This document shows, piece by piece, positions 10,725 through 22,322 of a DNA stretch of 64,000 bases. The first letter of the stretch is position 1. Every line of letters starts with the position of its first letter. The stretch comes from Thozetella sp. PMI_491 (Eukaryota > Ascomycota > Sordariomycetes > Chaetosphaeriales > Chaetosphaeriaceae). Position numbers and translations under genes: made by a program. Location of the stretch: positions 62,001 to 126,000 of the forward strand of contig MU270054.1 of the NCBI GenBank assembly GCA_021432635.1, written 5' to 3'. A model generated the notes under the pieces. The model was not told the origin of the DNA, did no database searches, and saw only the letters and a list, made by a program, of their open reading frames with translations.

Positions 10725-11730
10725 TTAGTTGGTCGAGTACACGTAGAAGTTGCTGTTGTCGTACTCGCCCGCCTCGCACTTGACCTGGAAGGCGCTGTCG
10801 ACCAGAGAGTACAGCGTGGCACCGGTCGCCCCGACGCTGCTGCCCTTGGTCGTCGTCGCCTGCACCTCTTCGAACCAGACGTCGGCGAAGCTGGCGAAGG
10901 GAAGCTGGCTAGAAACGCCGTCCGAGGTGTCGCTCAGCACCCACACGGCATCCGAGCGGCAGAGCGCCGTGGCGCCGACGAGGCTAATCTTCACGCTGTA
11001 GCTCTTCGCAACGTTGGAGATGACACTGAGCATCGCCGGTTAGCCTTGACTCCTGAGACCCCGTGGCAGGCCACACTAATAACTAGCGAAGGTGAGAGCA
11101 AGTAGGGGTAACATACAGCGCAACATTGAGCGAGGAAGACATAGTGATCTGGACTGAGAGCCAGTCGCCGGGGTTCGCTGCGAGACGATTAGGATCCGCA
11201 ATGCTTGAGCGCATCCCGCGCCATTAGGAACACCTACCCGGGAAACCAGCAATGACATAGTTCGCGTCGGGATACCACTCGAACCAGATTGACACGGTCT
11301 GGTTACCGGTGCTGCTGATCTGGGTTGATGCACCGGCCTGCACGAAGGCGTTCTGGCAGGTGGCGCCATCAATGCCGACCGACGTCGAGGCGTACTGCGG
11401 GGTGCTGATCGAGGGTCGGAGGGAGAGATCGGGCACGGTGAAGTAGGCGAAGTTGCTCGAATAGGTGTCGCCGGAGGCAACGGGCTGCACGGCGCCGCAC
11501 CAGTTCGTTCCGTAGACGGTGGTGGCCCGCTTGCCCTTGACGGTCGGGACCACGGTGGCGTTGCGGAACGGGAGGTGCATCTCGGGCGGGGCGGGCACGA
11601 AGTTGATGGGCGCATCATCGCTCGAGATTTCCTGGCCGTCCTGGACGACGGTCGCCGTGTACGAGAACTCGGCAGCGGCCGGCGACGCGAGGAGCGCGCC
11701 AGCGGCGAGGGCGAGGAAGACGGGGCGCAT
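10725..11730 (-). CDS. Secreted G1 (eqolisin/glutamic) peptidase-like protein, catalytic Glu replaced
   Basis: Exons are 11730-11238, 11177-11117 and 11025-10725. The introns (60 and 91 nt) have GTAGGT/GTATGT donors and CTAAT/CTAAC branches. The product is 284 residues with an alanine-rich signal peptide of about 20 residues. G1-family landmarks appear in order: GTNWCGAV (residues 74-81), VGIDGATCQNAFVQAG with the catalytic-type Gln near 131, WFEWYPD, NPGDWLSVQI, then LCRSDAVWVLSD and PFASF. In scytalidoglutamic peptidase the second catalytic residue is a Glu in an AEFIIED block. Here the aligned block reads AVWVLSD, with Ser near 216 in place of that Glu. Fold membership is well supported; peptidase activity is doubtful. 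The gene is followed by about 200 bp of T-rich 3' sequence. Confidence 0.85.
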
Positions 11731-13275
11731 GGCGGGCGAATTAAGCTGCGGGCGAAGTCCTGTTCGGTTCGGATGGAGAGGACTCGAGATAGCGCGGCAG
11801 AGTCTCGCGAGAACGTAGAGAAACCCGACAGCTCACCGCTCGCCGCGGGACGAGGGGGGGGGGGGGGCAGCCGCCCAATTTTAAATGCCACCAGCGCATT
11901 GCACAATTGGACGCCAAGGGGGTCGCATCGTGACCGTCCCCTCGGGTTTGCTGACGGGCATAGCAGGCTTGCCTGATCTGGGTCGAGGCGAAATGGCGAC
12001 AGGGGCCATGGACCTTGCGCCCTGCGTGGCCCTGCGTGGTCCGATCGATGCAAGCATACTAGCGAGACTTCAGGAGGAAGCCACAAATCTAACCTTTTTC
12101 CCAATAGGCACTACGAGCCGGCATCCGGGCGAGCTGGACAGCCCGTCCGCTTCATTGCTTCAATAGTAGGCGACGCCTCTCAGCGGCCCTCCAACCACAT
12201 GTGTTGTTGTCCTCTACCTCCCCGCCCCTCCTCCCCCTCCCCCCCAATGGCAAGCGGTCGACGGCAGCATGCCATCGGCCGAAGTACCGGGCAGGAGATC
12301 TGGGTCCACCTAGCCCAGCTGCCCGTTCGTTCCCCTCTCCCTTTTTCGTGCCTGCGCCCGGAAGACGGCGCGGACCCAGAGCCTCAAATCATGATCCCTG
12401 CAAGCGAGCGTCGGGCGCCTTCTCGAAAGGAGTTTGGGAACTGTGGAAATTTTCCTCCCACTCAATAGCTTGTGCCAACGACCTCCCTAATGTGGCACAG
12501 TGACACTTCAGGGGTCCAAGCTTCTTGGCCGTTAGTCCCGTGCGCGCTTGGCCTAGCTACCAGCCAAGGGGGCACGCGTCTTAAAATAGCCTGCCGGCGG
12601 CGGCCGACAGGTGGCTACCCAGAGCTTTGGCATATGTAGTACAGTATGTACAGTAATATGTTAATATCACACTACAAAGCTAGGTAAGCTAGCCAATAAT
12701 CCAGAGGAAATTCGATCTCAGGTGCGTCGTTCGATTGCCCTTTCGCTTGCAGGCACGCCACGAAATGGGCCTTTCTAGGCGTTCAATATTGCGGCGCTGG
12801 GGCGTCTCGGCACCGACTCCAAGGGCTCTCAAAGCCCGAGCCAAGAGTGCACTTACGCAAATACAGCAATAGGTAGATTCGTGCGAAGCGGCGCCGACTC
12901 CATGGCCGCCTCGGCATGGATCCTATAGACTCCATAGAGACCCCGTAGCTATTGAGCTACATGCTGCTTTTGGGCTTGGTTCGTCATATGGAGTAGGTAC
13001 TTTAGTCGCCTGTCGAACCTCGCCTACGAGCCCCCCTAGTCCCATAACGTAGGGAGGTGAAATGGTTAAGGGTCAGTAGTAAGATTTGCATCCAAAAATA
13101 AAGAAAAGTAAAATGGGGCCGTACCGTTTTCCTGGGTGCCATGCTTTATGGTAATATCTGGGGTGCGTTTGCTCCGCCGTCATATAATCCTGCAATCTTG
13201 AGCCTCTTGTCAAGCCCACGAGGCCACGCAATCGTATCCCAGTTATCCCGATAGTCATCTACTAGCCTACATTAT
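11731..13275. other. Gene-free stretch, beginning of a decayed region
   Basis: The first 150 bp should carry the promoter of the G1-like gene and include a 14-G run at 11854-11867. From about 12600 the sequence turns AT-richer, with many TA dinucleotides and stops in all frames. No open frame here looks like a protein family. Confidence 0.45.
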
Positions 13276-13660
13276 CTATCTCGGTAAATCTGTTGGCCGC
13301 ACACATATGTGCTCCAAGTAAATCAGCTCCAGTAGCACCAGTTGCCGCCCCACGACGACAATTCCTCCCGTCTTTTTGCATCCCACCGTCGGCCCGAAGG
13401 GGGGAACTTGATCCCGTGCAGCAATTCCCTCCGAATAGCACAAAATTTTCCATAGCTTTGGAATGACCGGAATGATATCCTTCGCTCGGTCCTTCTCGAC
13501 GGTCCCTGGCCTTTGGTCTCGTTCCTCGACACGAGATGGAGGCTCCGAGACCTTCGCGAGTGGCACGCCATGCATGACTTCGGACTCTCCGTAATCGAAC
13601 ATCCTGAGCGCTAGGTGCCACTCGGCTACCTTGACCTCCGATGCTGGCCACTGAAGCTAG
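13276..13660 (-). other. Coding-like relic, unrecognised
   Basis: A minus-strand frame of about 125 codons runs from near 13650 to a stop at 13276. It contains plausible protein-like segments (VAEWHLALRMFDYGESEV, AKDIIPVIPKLWKILC, TGGIVVVGRQLVLLELI). Upstream the frame is closed by TAG and TGA, which could be former CAG or CGA codons. It may be the remnant of a decayed gene, or chance. No family was recognised. Confidence 0.2.
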
Positions 13661-13669
13661 CGTAGCCAA

Positions 13670-15322
13670 CCCAGTCAGAAACAGGATCGATGTTCTCGGC
13701 GACGAGTGATACGACCAAGTGGCTCTACAACACTTTGCTTGGGAGGGACAGCATATTTCTGTTTACCGACCGTCTCCTCCGGAAAGAGATCTCATCATCC
13801 AGCCGAGGGATCGCCGAGTTCAAACGAGACCGCTGCATGATTCTGTCATCTCTTCGCTCGCAGTGGAGAATGCATTACCGACTTGCCCACAAGCGGCAGC
13901 AACCCCGTTCCAGCTTACTGTTGTCCTTCATACTCTCCCAAGTCCTCGGGTGGGTTACATATCGCTAGAGGTGGTTTTTTGGTGGTTTTCTTTTGGCGGA
14001 AAGCCTCTCAGAAAATACCACTTGGCCATACCTCTCCCACTCTAAACCGTCGCCAAGTGGCCCTGAATCTTCCAATCGTTCCTTACGAGAAGTCTGCCCG
14101 CCCTAATTATCCAGACACGCCCAGGCATCATAGTGTTTTCCCCCCGGTGCCTAATTGAGAACGACCCGTTCATCTCACAGCCCTGAGAGGTCCTCCTGAT
14201 ACTGCACATTCAGCTCCCGTAGATTTGGCAGGTTTGTAGAACGAGTTAGGCCGTCGCCGAGAACTTCACGCTGAAAAGGGCAACTATAATGGCCGGCGAA
14301 GGCACCTTGCCTATTTCCCTATTTTCACGCAGCAACATAAGATTATCTCCCGATTTGCTCATTTCAGCCTCCTTCCTTCGTCCACTGCGACTCGTTTGTT
14401 GGCTGCACACCTATCTTATATATCTTATCCTTTATTTGCCAAGACAAGATGGCAATCATCCTACCTTCTCTGCTTGGCAGCCAGATGATTAGCGGTTGGC
14501 CAATTAATTGCACTCTGCCTCCAACCCTTTCAACTACCTCTCTCCTACCTCTCTACTACCATGCTCATGGTAGCATGACTTACGAACGTGTCTCTCGGCC
14601 AAATTCCACAGCTTGGCGGCGAATTTTCAGGCGCGACTGTATAAGCGCCTTCCATTGCAAATCCGATTTTGGTCGCTGATGCTATCGCAAGTGGAACAAC
14701 ACTGAAGTGTCCTGAGCGACATGCTGTATTCCTGTCTACTGGAACTGTCTCCTACCAAGGCGTGCTAGCGCTTCAAAGAGACGGATCAGAGGTGGTCTTA
14801 CATCAGTGCAACGCTCCATATCCGTTCTCGCAGACATTTTTAGATTCTTACAATAGTGTCGGGTATGAGTGTTGGAAAGAAATGATAGGAGGGGAGGTCG
14901 TGATCTAGACTTGCGGTGGGATTAACTGAGGCAGAACCCCGACGCTCGTGTTGCACCTTGTACTGGTCAGTTTCCTGCTCTGCCGCACGGGTTAGTGCAT
15001 CAACCAAGATGGGATCTTGTTAATCATGCTCGGCTCAACTACCTAGGTACTTGGTCACAGGCTTTGGTGGTGGACCCGCAGTACATCACCACCACTGATA
15101 TTTGTACAACCTGAGAGGTATCGAAGCAGAGTATGCAAAGTTTTGACTGGCTGAGTGGTTGCGTGACAAAGATTATAACCAAGGAGTTACAGCTTCACAT
15201 GAGATAGATAGCACGGGAACAAGCTATAAGAGGATGGTGATTGGCTCCCAAACCCCCCATTTGGTCATGACTCGTACCACTCCAATGCCATATTAGCGAT
15301 TCGCTTCTAGCAAGGACACCTG
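13670..15322. other. AT-rich spacer, nothing identified
   Basis: Short frames occur at 13690-13968 and 14669-14908, but neither shows a signal peptide, domain motif or consistent codon bias. The high TA content and scattered stops fit decayed sequence. Confidence 0.4.
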
Positions 15323-16108
15323 GTGCTCATATATAACAACATCCTCCTATTGCTGAAGCATGTCGAGAGCATGATTTGCCACAAATTCGATATTAATGCT
15401 ATTGTATCAATCTATCTAGCAATCTCGGCGACCAGTCCCCTCTTTAACTACCATTTTCCCTACAGTAGTCCGTACCATGAAGACACGCTAAAGTTTACAC
15501 GCACCGCGATTCCGTGGCACTCCACGAGGCCAAATCAATTGTGATGGTATATGAGTGTCCGAGCATTGAAGATGAAGCGGTCGTGAAGCCTATCGCTTTC
15601 AACATATGGAGGCTTGAATCAAGTTTTATGAGGGTCGATGGCGACGTGCGTGAGCATTTTCAAGTCTACAATAAATAGCGTCACGTCGCTAAAGACGAGC
15701 AACAACTGCTGGGGAGGTCAGTGCAGCAGGGCCTAATTTCCTCAGCGCCGCAACGGGGTACCGGCGCGCATGGAAGCCTGCCGCACAGCCTAGATTCTGG
15801 TTAAAAAGCGGCCGTTTGACAACCGATATGGTGAAATATAGCTGTATCTTGCAAATCTTGTGTCATCCTGACTGCTAGCGCAGCCAGCACAGAGGGGCAG
15901 CTACAACGCTGTTATCCTGGGGGCTGGACAAGGCCAGAGATGAAGACATAACATAACTCTGCCATCTAGCACTCTCGGCGCACACTTGTACGAGAAGCTA
16001 GGGTTTAGGAAAGTAGGCAACTGTAGACTTCAGGTGGAAAGCGAAGAGGAATATGCTAGCAAGTCGCTTATGGTGCTGGAATTTAGCAGAGTTGCTTACA
16101 ACTTGTAG
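15323..16108 (+). pseudogene. Decayed GNAT-family N-acetyltransferase
   Basis: Pieces of a fungal GNAT protein can be read in order but in different frames. An N-terminal segment with DINAIVSIYLAISATSPLF lies near 15390-15450. A middle segment with KPIAFNIWRLES lies near 15580-15620. The acetyl-CoA-loop region (LQILCHPDC, stop, RSQHRGAATTLLSWGLDKA) lies near 15847-15940. The hallmark C-terminal LYEKLGFRKVG precedes a stop at 16106-16108. At least two in-frame stops (for example TAG at 15876-15878) and a shift between the third and fourth pieces break the gene. One or more interruptions might instead be introns, but the TAG within the conserved loop cannot be spliced away without losing the motif. 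The order and spacing match an intact GNAT of about 220-240 residues. Confidence 0.7.
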
Positions 16109-17872
16109 GGTTTGGTTGTCCATGTCGAGGTTAACCTTATTTCAGGAAACAACTCGCAACATTCTCTATACCTTGCCTTTTAGGAGAGACATAGAATTAC
16201 TTGCCGGTGGACCTTAGCCCATGTACCGCAAGCTATCCGGGTAAACAAGAGGACGTACCGCTTCTTGTTCGGAAACTGCTGTATGTTATTTCGAGGCCCA
16301 AGATGAACTGCTATCTGGTCAATGAGGAGAGGAAAAGTCGACACCTTACGTCATGGTGCCTAGATCCACCACAATGCTATTGCCGCCAGCTCGCCTTCCC
16401 CCGGTCGGCTGACCCTGCAAAGCATGCAATTAATGACTCGTGGTTGGCGAGCGACGGGGCCACCCGCTCGCGGCTACGCTAAGTGCCGATGTCCGAGCGA
16501 ATGAGATCGCTTCGGACTTTTTCTGCACGTGCTTGGGATGTGACTACAGGCAGTCTGGGGCCACCATCGGACGGTGAAAAAGTCCACGCCGTCCCGGCCA
16601 CGGGGGTGGCCCGGTGCGGCCTCCATTTAACGTCGCGACGGCTTGCCCGCCTCGAAAGGAGGGGCGCAGGACCTCCTCGCGCCAATCTTTTCTCCTCCTC
16701 TTTTATATCCGCAATCCTATCTGCAATTCTCCCACGGGACCCAAAGGGGCCTGCCAAATGGAGCTTAGATGTATCAAGACCAGAGTTTGATTCATGGAAG
16801 GCATAAGTCCCTCCAAGGACACTTACAAAATAGGCGCAGGGTGAAGCATGCCCCAAACTGCCCTACATTGACCACAACCAGCCGGGTATGAGGCAATCCC
16901 GCTGGACACACGTCGCCAGCGGGATCCTCAAATCAAACACCGAGTCGATGAATTATTGGCCTCTCCGCGGGCACTGTTCCTCGACCTGGTGACAGCACTC
17001 CTGCCAGGTTGGACGTAGCCCTTGGGTACCTATGGAATGCAACGGTTATAACTACCGTTTCCCCCGCCAGGAATCTTTACACCAGTAGAATTTGCATTTG
17101 GTATACCGCACCAAGGAGTATAGCACTATCAGGATGCCCAAAGCCCTACGGGGGACGATATTACCCGAGCGCAAACCCCGAACTATCTCGGGCTTCGGCC
17201 CGCCCTGCAGCGTGGATGTCCTACCACACGGAATAATGCCTCAACGCCCACCCAGCTCGAGCATCTGCGGTGGTAATTTGACTATTCGACCTAGTATGCT
17301 GACTGAGATAATAATACCTCGCATTTCGCCTCACGGCCCCGCATTTTCGATGCTCTGTAGTCCCCTGACGAGCGGCTTGATCTGCCGCTAGTTGCCCCAT
17401 GACGCCCCAAGAGTGGTGATCCGCGTAACCGTGCGCACCCATTGCTGCAAGAAGTAGGGAAGCCTGCATGGTTAGCCGCGGGACGGCAAACGGAAGGCAT
17501 CGGTGCCCGAAAAGGCGGAGGCCGACTGTGACCCTAGAATGTCCTCCCAGATCAGCAATTGGCTGGCTACTTAGAAGTCGTGAATATGCCTACTTCAGAG
17601 TTAGGAGCATAGATAAGTCACTTAGAAATAGATATATAAATCTCAACCAGGGGACTTGTGCCTGGACGCTTTCACCTTTACTTTGGCGCAAAAGTTCAGT
17701 AAGACCATCTAAACCATTGAATTTCATCTGTTTTAGCATATCTCTGGCCTCGAAGCGCTTCTGAGTTCTCCCTTAGTATTTGTCTCTCGACGGTACACCC
17801 ACACATCTGGCAGGACAGTGCCTCCGTGCCCATTTTAACATCACTACCTACACACTTGATTCGTGCCATAGG
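16109..17872. other. Decayed or intergenic stretch upstream of the P450
   Basis: No gene was recognised. Frames at 16201-16482, 16483-16806 and 17009-17236 are short and overlap others on both strands. The last few hundred bases should contain the P450 promoter. Confidence 0.4.
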
Positions 17873-19653
17873 ATGACGGGGCATCCGGAGCATATATACC
17901 TTATTGGAGCTGCCGTTCTTGTAACTCTAGCAGCCGTAAGTTCCCCGAACCGCCCTCTACATACGAATGTGCAGTCGCAGTCGGGGACCAACCGAGGCAT
18001 ACGAACTGCTAACTTGCCTAGTGGGTTTACAGCGTTCAGACAGGACCGCTTGCCCACCTTCCCGGGCCTTGGTATTCTAAATGGACCAGTTTGTACTCTA
18101 AATATAAGTGGCTGAAAGGGGAACTTCCGCAATACATCCACCAACTTCACCAAGAATATGGTAAGCAGCGCGCCCAAGCCCTAGAGATGCAGTACTGTTC
18201 CTTAGCGTCCTAACATTTTGTCACAGGGCCCGTGGTTCGTTACTCCCCGACCGAAGTCGACTTCTGCGACATGGAGGCCAAGCAGCAAATATACACCATT
18301 AAGCAGGTCTTCCGAAAGGCCCCTTTCTATCAGTCCTTCTTAGGCCCCGGGAGAGACAACCTCTTCACCACACGGGATCCTGATGTTCACCGTCGTTTAC
18401 GCCGCCTCTTGCAGGGGCCGCTCTCTGAAACCTCCCTCCGGCACATGGAAGACATTGTTCGGGAGCGGGTCGAACTTACCATGCGGAGAATAGGCGAGGA
18501 AATGAAGAGAAGGGGGGCCGCCGACGTATTCAAGTGGAGTATATTCATGGCCACCGATGTCATCGGGGAGCTCTCTTTCGGCGAGTCGTTTCGGATGCTA
18601 GAGAAAGGAGAGGCAAGCCACCTGCTATTACCTTTCCCGCCTACGAATACTTGTTCCACACCTCCAGAGCCCAACTGACGCATTGTCCATGGCAATAGAA
18701 GGACCAATACATTACCGACCTCGAGGTGGTTGCTCAGCTTGGCGCCGTTCGTGCCGTCGCCCCCGGCGTCTTCTATTTCATGCAGCGGCACAACATTCCC
18801 ACCCCCCTAAAACTCGTCAACCACGCCAAGGCCGCCGGCCGCAACTTCGTCATGTATTCGCAGCAGTCTATGGAGCGCTATCGCCGGAACGTGGAGAGAG
18901 ACCCGGCCAACGTGAAGCCGACCCTTTTCACCAAGCTGTTCATGGGAGAGGACGCCGGCACTTTAACATTCAACGAGATCCGGGACTCGGCGCAGTCCAA
19001 CATCGTCGCCGGGAGCGACACCACGGCTTACTCGCTGACCTTTCTGCTCTGGACGGTCTGCGGGAACCCCGCCATAAGGGACAGGCTGGTCCGCGAGGTG
19101 CAGAGTCTCCCTGCCGACTTCACCGAGCGCGACACGGCTGGCCTGACCTTCCTGGGCCAAGTGATCGAGGAGACTCTACGCCTGCACGCGGCTGTCCCAG
19201 GCCCGCTTCCCCGAAGTGTCCCCCCGGAGGGGGCGACCATCTCTGGCTATTTCATCAAGGGAGGCTCGGTGGTGTCTACCCAAGCCTACAGCTTGCATCG
19301 TGACCCGAATGTCTTTCCTAATCCCGACGTCTTTGACCCAGACCGTTGGGCAACACCTTCAAAGGCAATGAAAGACCATTTCTTTACGTTTGGTGGCGGT
19401 TCACGAGGTAAGTCTCTTACCGCTTTACAGTACGTGCGTGGCGCCGGATCCTTGCTCATGCTCCATTTTGCTAGTTTGTGTCGGGCTACATCTCGCCCGC
19501 ATCGAGCTTCGGCTTGCTACCATCCTTTTCTTCCGTACTTTCCCAAACTCGAGAATCTCTTCAGCCGAGGGAATGACGATGGATGATATGACCCCCGAAA
19601 TTTACTTCATCAGCTCGATGAAGGGTAAACGCTGCCTAGTTGAAGCCTGTTGA
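17873..19653 (+). CDS. Cytochrome P450 monooxygenase
   Basis: Exons are 17873-17935, 18022-18160, 18227-18612, 18699-19407 and 19475-19653, giving 491 residues. An N-terminal membrane anchor (YLIGAAVLVTLAAWVY) is followed by a Pro-rich hinge (LAHLPGPW). The I-helix AGSDTT lies near residues 300-305, EETLR (ExxR) near 353-357, and the haem loop FGGGSRVCVG ends the fourth and opens the fifth exon, with the haem-ligand Cys near 434. The haem motif only appears after splicing 19408-19474. Intron 3 (18613-18698) begins with GCAAGC rather than GT and ends AATAG; it is needed to join EKGE to KDQYITDLE. The enzyme is an ER-anchored class II-type P450. Substrate cannot be told, and no secondary-metabolite backbone gene is nearby. 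It converges on the GH28 gene, 207 bp away. Confidence 0.9.
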
Positions 19654-19860
19654 TTGGCCTCCTGATATGCTCGCATTATAGGCATCACATGGAGCGGGTC
19701 TAAGCACAAATCGCATTGCGTATGGTCCCGGTAGAGTACTGGGACAAATTGGGCCGCCCTAAAAGGGTAGTACATAGACAGAGCCACCGCTCAATTATGA
19801 TCAACTGGATTCATCTATTCATTCTCTAATTATTTATTGCCTAATATGACGCCCTCTAGA

Positions 19861-21358
19861 TTACCACGGCGTGGCGCTGGGTAGAGTGGCCATCGACGTT
19901 GTGCACTTGGCGGCCAACGCCGCCTTAGCCTCCGGGCTGGTTGAGTTGACGCACGGCAGGCCAATGCCGCCGCTGATGCCGTTGCAGATGACCACCGGCG
20001 GGCCACCGCACGGGCTGGTAACGTTGAAGTTCTTGAACTGGATGTTCTCGCACACCGCGTTCGGGCTACACGTGAGCGACGCCACGGCGCGCCCGTATTT
20101 CCCGGACGAATAGCCCGAAAAGTTCTCGAAGAGGACGTTGGTGATGTTCACCTGCGAGGGGTACTGCGCGCAGGTGGTGGCATTGATCTATAGAAGAGCA
20201 AGGTTCCTCGTTAGTTACAATCTTGACGGACTTGACGAGAATCGAGGGAGATAGCTTACATTGAAATAGCACGAGTCGATGAAGGCCGTGTACTCATTGT
20301 TGGCATTCCAGAAGTTCTTGAACGTGACGTTGTTGATGTAACCGTAGCCCACGTTCGGGCCCGCCCAGCTCTTTAGTCGGGCGCCGTGCTGGCCGTTGAG
20401 CATCCAGACGTTCTCGATGTGGACGTCTTCAATGATGGACTTCTCGCCAGCATACTGGCCAATAGAGCCCATAGATTGGCCGTGGGTGCCGTTGCAGTAC
20501 ATAGTGTTGACGTATAAATCAGAGGCGTTTGTCTTGGGCGAGAAGCAGTCGTCGCCAATGTTGACCCACGCGCGTTCGACAGTGACGTGCTTGACGTTCA
20601 GCGAGTCAAAGAAGTCGGTGTTCTTGGGCAGCGCCGTGGCGTTGTTCGACTCGGCCGTGCACGCCACATCCCGGAAGCTGACGTCCTGGGCTGCTCCGCG
20701 ATTAGTTTACACCCGGCGGACGGTCTGTTCAAGAGAACTCACATGTGACGACGAAGTTGGTCCAGCAAGGAGAATCCTTGAAATGGATACCCTCGATGTC
20801 AAGACCTGTCGCATTCTCGGCGTAGAAGAGGACTGGCCGCAGGTAGGTGTTGGTCGGGTCGAGGATCTCAAGTCCGGCGAACTCGTTCCACCACCTCTGT
20901 CCGTTTCCGTTCAGGGTGCCGTGGCCGAAGATCTTGATGTTCTTGCCGCCCCACTTCCAGAACATGATGGTATTCTGGAACGGGTGGCGGAAGGCGTTTG
21001 CCTGCCAGAATGGCGTGTCGTTGGTGAACTTGAGCTCGCCGTCCAGGATCACATGGATGTCGTTCAGGAAGGTAAGGTCCAGCGGCTTGCCCAGCATGAA
21101 CGTCTTGCCCTTGGGCAGGTACAGCGACCCGCCGTGGTTGGCCTTGTGGAGGCCGGCAAGGAACTCATCCGCGACGTCATCAGTGTCATTGGCTGAGGCG
21201 CGGAGGGTGAAGGTTGGCCGATTGCACACCTTCCGCTTGGCGTAGGGGTGCTTCTCTCGGAACTCGGAGAGGGAGCGCGGCACTCCGGCGGGCACCTCGA
21301 CGCCGGACGCGAAGACGCCAATGGCGGCCGCCAGGAGAGTCACAAAAGCAGCCTTCAT
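19861..21358 (-). CDS. GH28 pectinase, probably exo-acting polygalacturonase type
   Basis: Exons are 21358-20743, 20690-20260 and 20187-19861; introns are 52 and 72 nt with canonical ends. The product is 457 residues with a signal peptide (MKAAFVTLLAAAIGVFASG). All GH28 catalytic blocks are present: NTD (Asp near 231), GDD (Asp 252/253), THG (His near 275) and RLK (310-312). The GSIGQY string after the His block and the overall length fit exo-polygalacturonases rather than short endo-enzymes. The enzyme would release galacturonate units from pectin chains outside the cell; the exact bond is inferred. Several N-glycosylation sequons are visible. The neighbouring MFS gene could import the sugars released, though co-regulation is not shown. 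Confidence 0.88.
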
Positions 21359-22322
21359 CGTCTCTATTCACACACAAGTCCGGGTATGAATACCGTAGAG
21401 AAGCAGGAGCGGGCAGTGGCGGAGAGCTGAACGAGACAATTCACCGCTTCCAGGGGAGCAGCACCTCTATATATATCCCCCTTCCTGTGTCGTTTCTCTT
21501 GGCGCGCCGAGCTTCATCGAGCTCAGCTCCAGAGCACTGGCATTAGCTCGAGCCAAGCAATTGGATTCTAGGTCCGCCTATCGGGAACCGCACCGACAGC
21601 CAGAACCCCGGATTGACCTCGGTGTGTCCTACCTAGTATGTCGATCGCGAGCACCAGCTCCTGCATCCTTGCGCGTCCAAGACGCGAGAGAAATGCTGCT
21701 TGTGGGCTCGTTGGAGGTGGAGCCTTGGCATACCGGGAACCCATGGCTATAATTGATGGAAAATGGGGATTCCGGCTGTTGAGGTGCGGAGGCGAGCCCG
21801 CAGGTTGGGGTAGAAATCTGGGGATGGCACCAGATTTTCCACCACTCAATGCACCTGGACAAGAACCAATTGGCAGACGCGAAATGAACTGATTTGTCCC
21901 GAGTATGCAATACTGACATTGCGATTTGGGAGCCTAGCATCCTGAGGTGGGCGAGATACACAATAGCCCCTTAATCAAGTCAACTCCAGTCAGCTCAATT
22001 GTGCACTGCATATGCAAATCACATATTGCTACGAAACTTACCTTCTATCGACAACGGTCTAAACTTCCTGTACAATATCTCAGGTTCTGACATTCGTATT
22101 CAGCTGCTTCGTGTCTCGCGCTAGGAGCTTTCCGTAGTAATGGCCAAATCAACGTGTTTATGAACTCTATCCCCATGCCTCTATCCTCTCGGCTCGTCAC
22201 CGAGGTGTCTATGAGATGTCCCAGAAGCCTGTTAATAGTAATTTCCCGCAATCCCACTCCGTGTTTCCCTGCGTGGCGTAAACCTACTTTTCGATAGGTT
22301 GAGACGCTTTTTGTTCTGGGAT
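21359..22322. other. Intergenic: GH28 promoter and MFS 3' side
   Basis: No gene is seen. Because both flanking genes are on the minus strand, the left part holds the pectinase promoter. The part near 22322 holds the 3' UTR of the transporter. Confidence 0.5.

Noticed and set aside
11076-12104. 342-codon minus-strand frame over the G1-like gene
   Set aside because: It is a Ser/Pro/Arg-rich shadow of the real exon in another frame and contains none of the family motifs.
12715-12745. GTTCGATTGCC resembling a tRNA B box
   Set aside because: There is no A box or cloverleaf pairing upstream.
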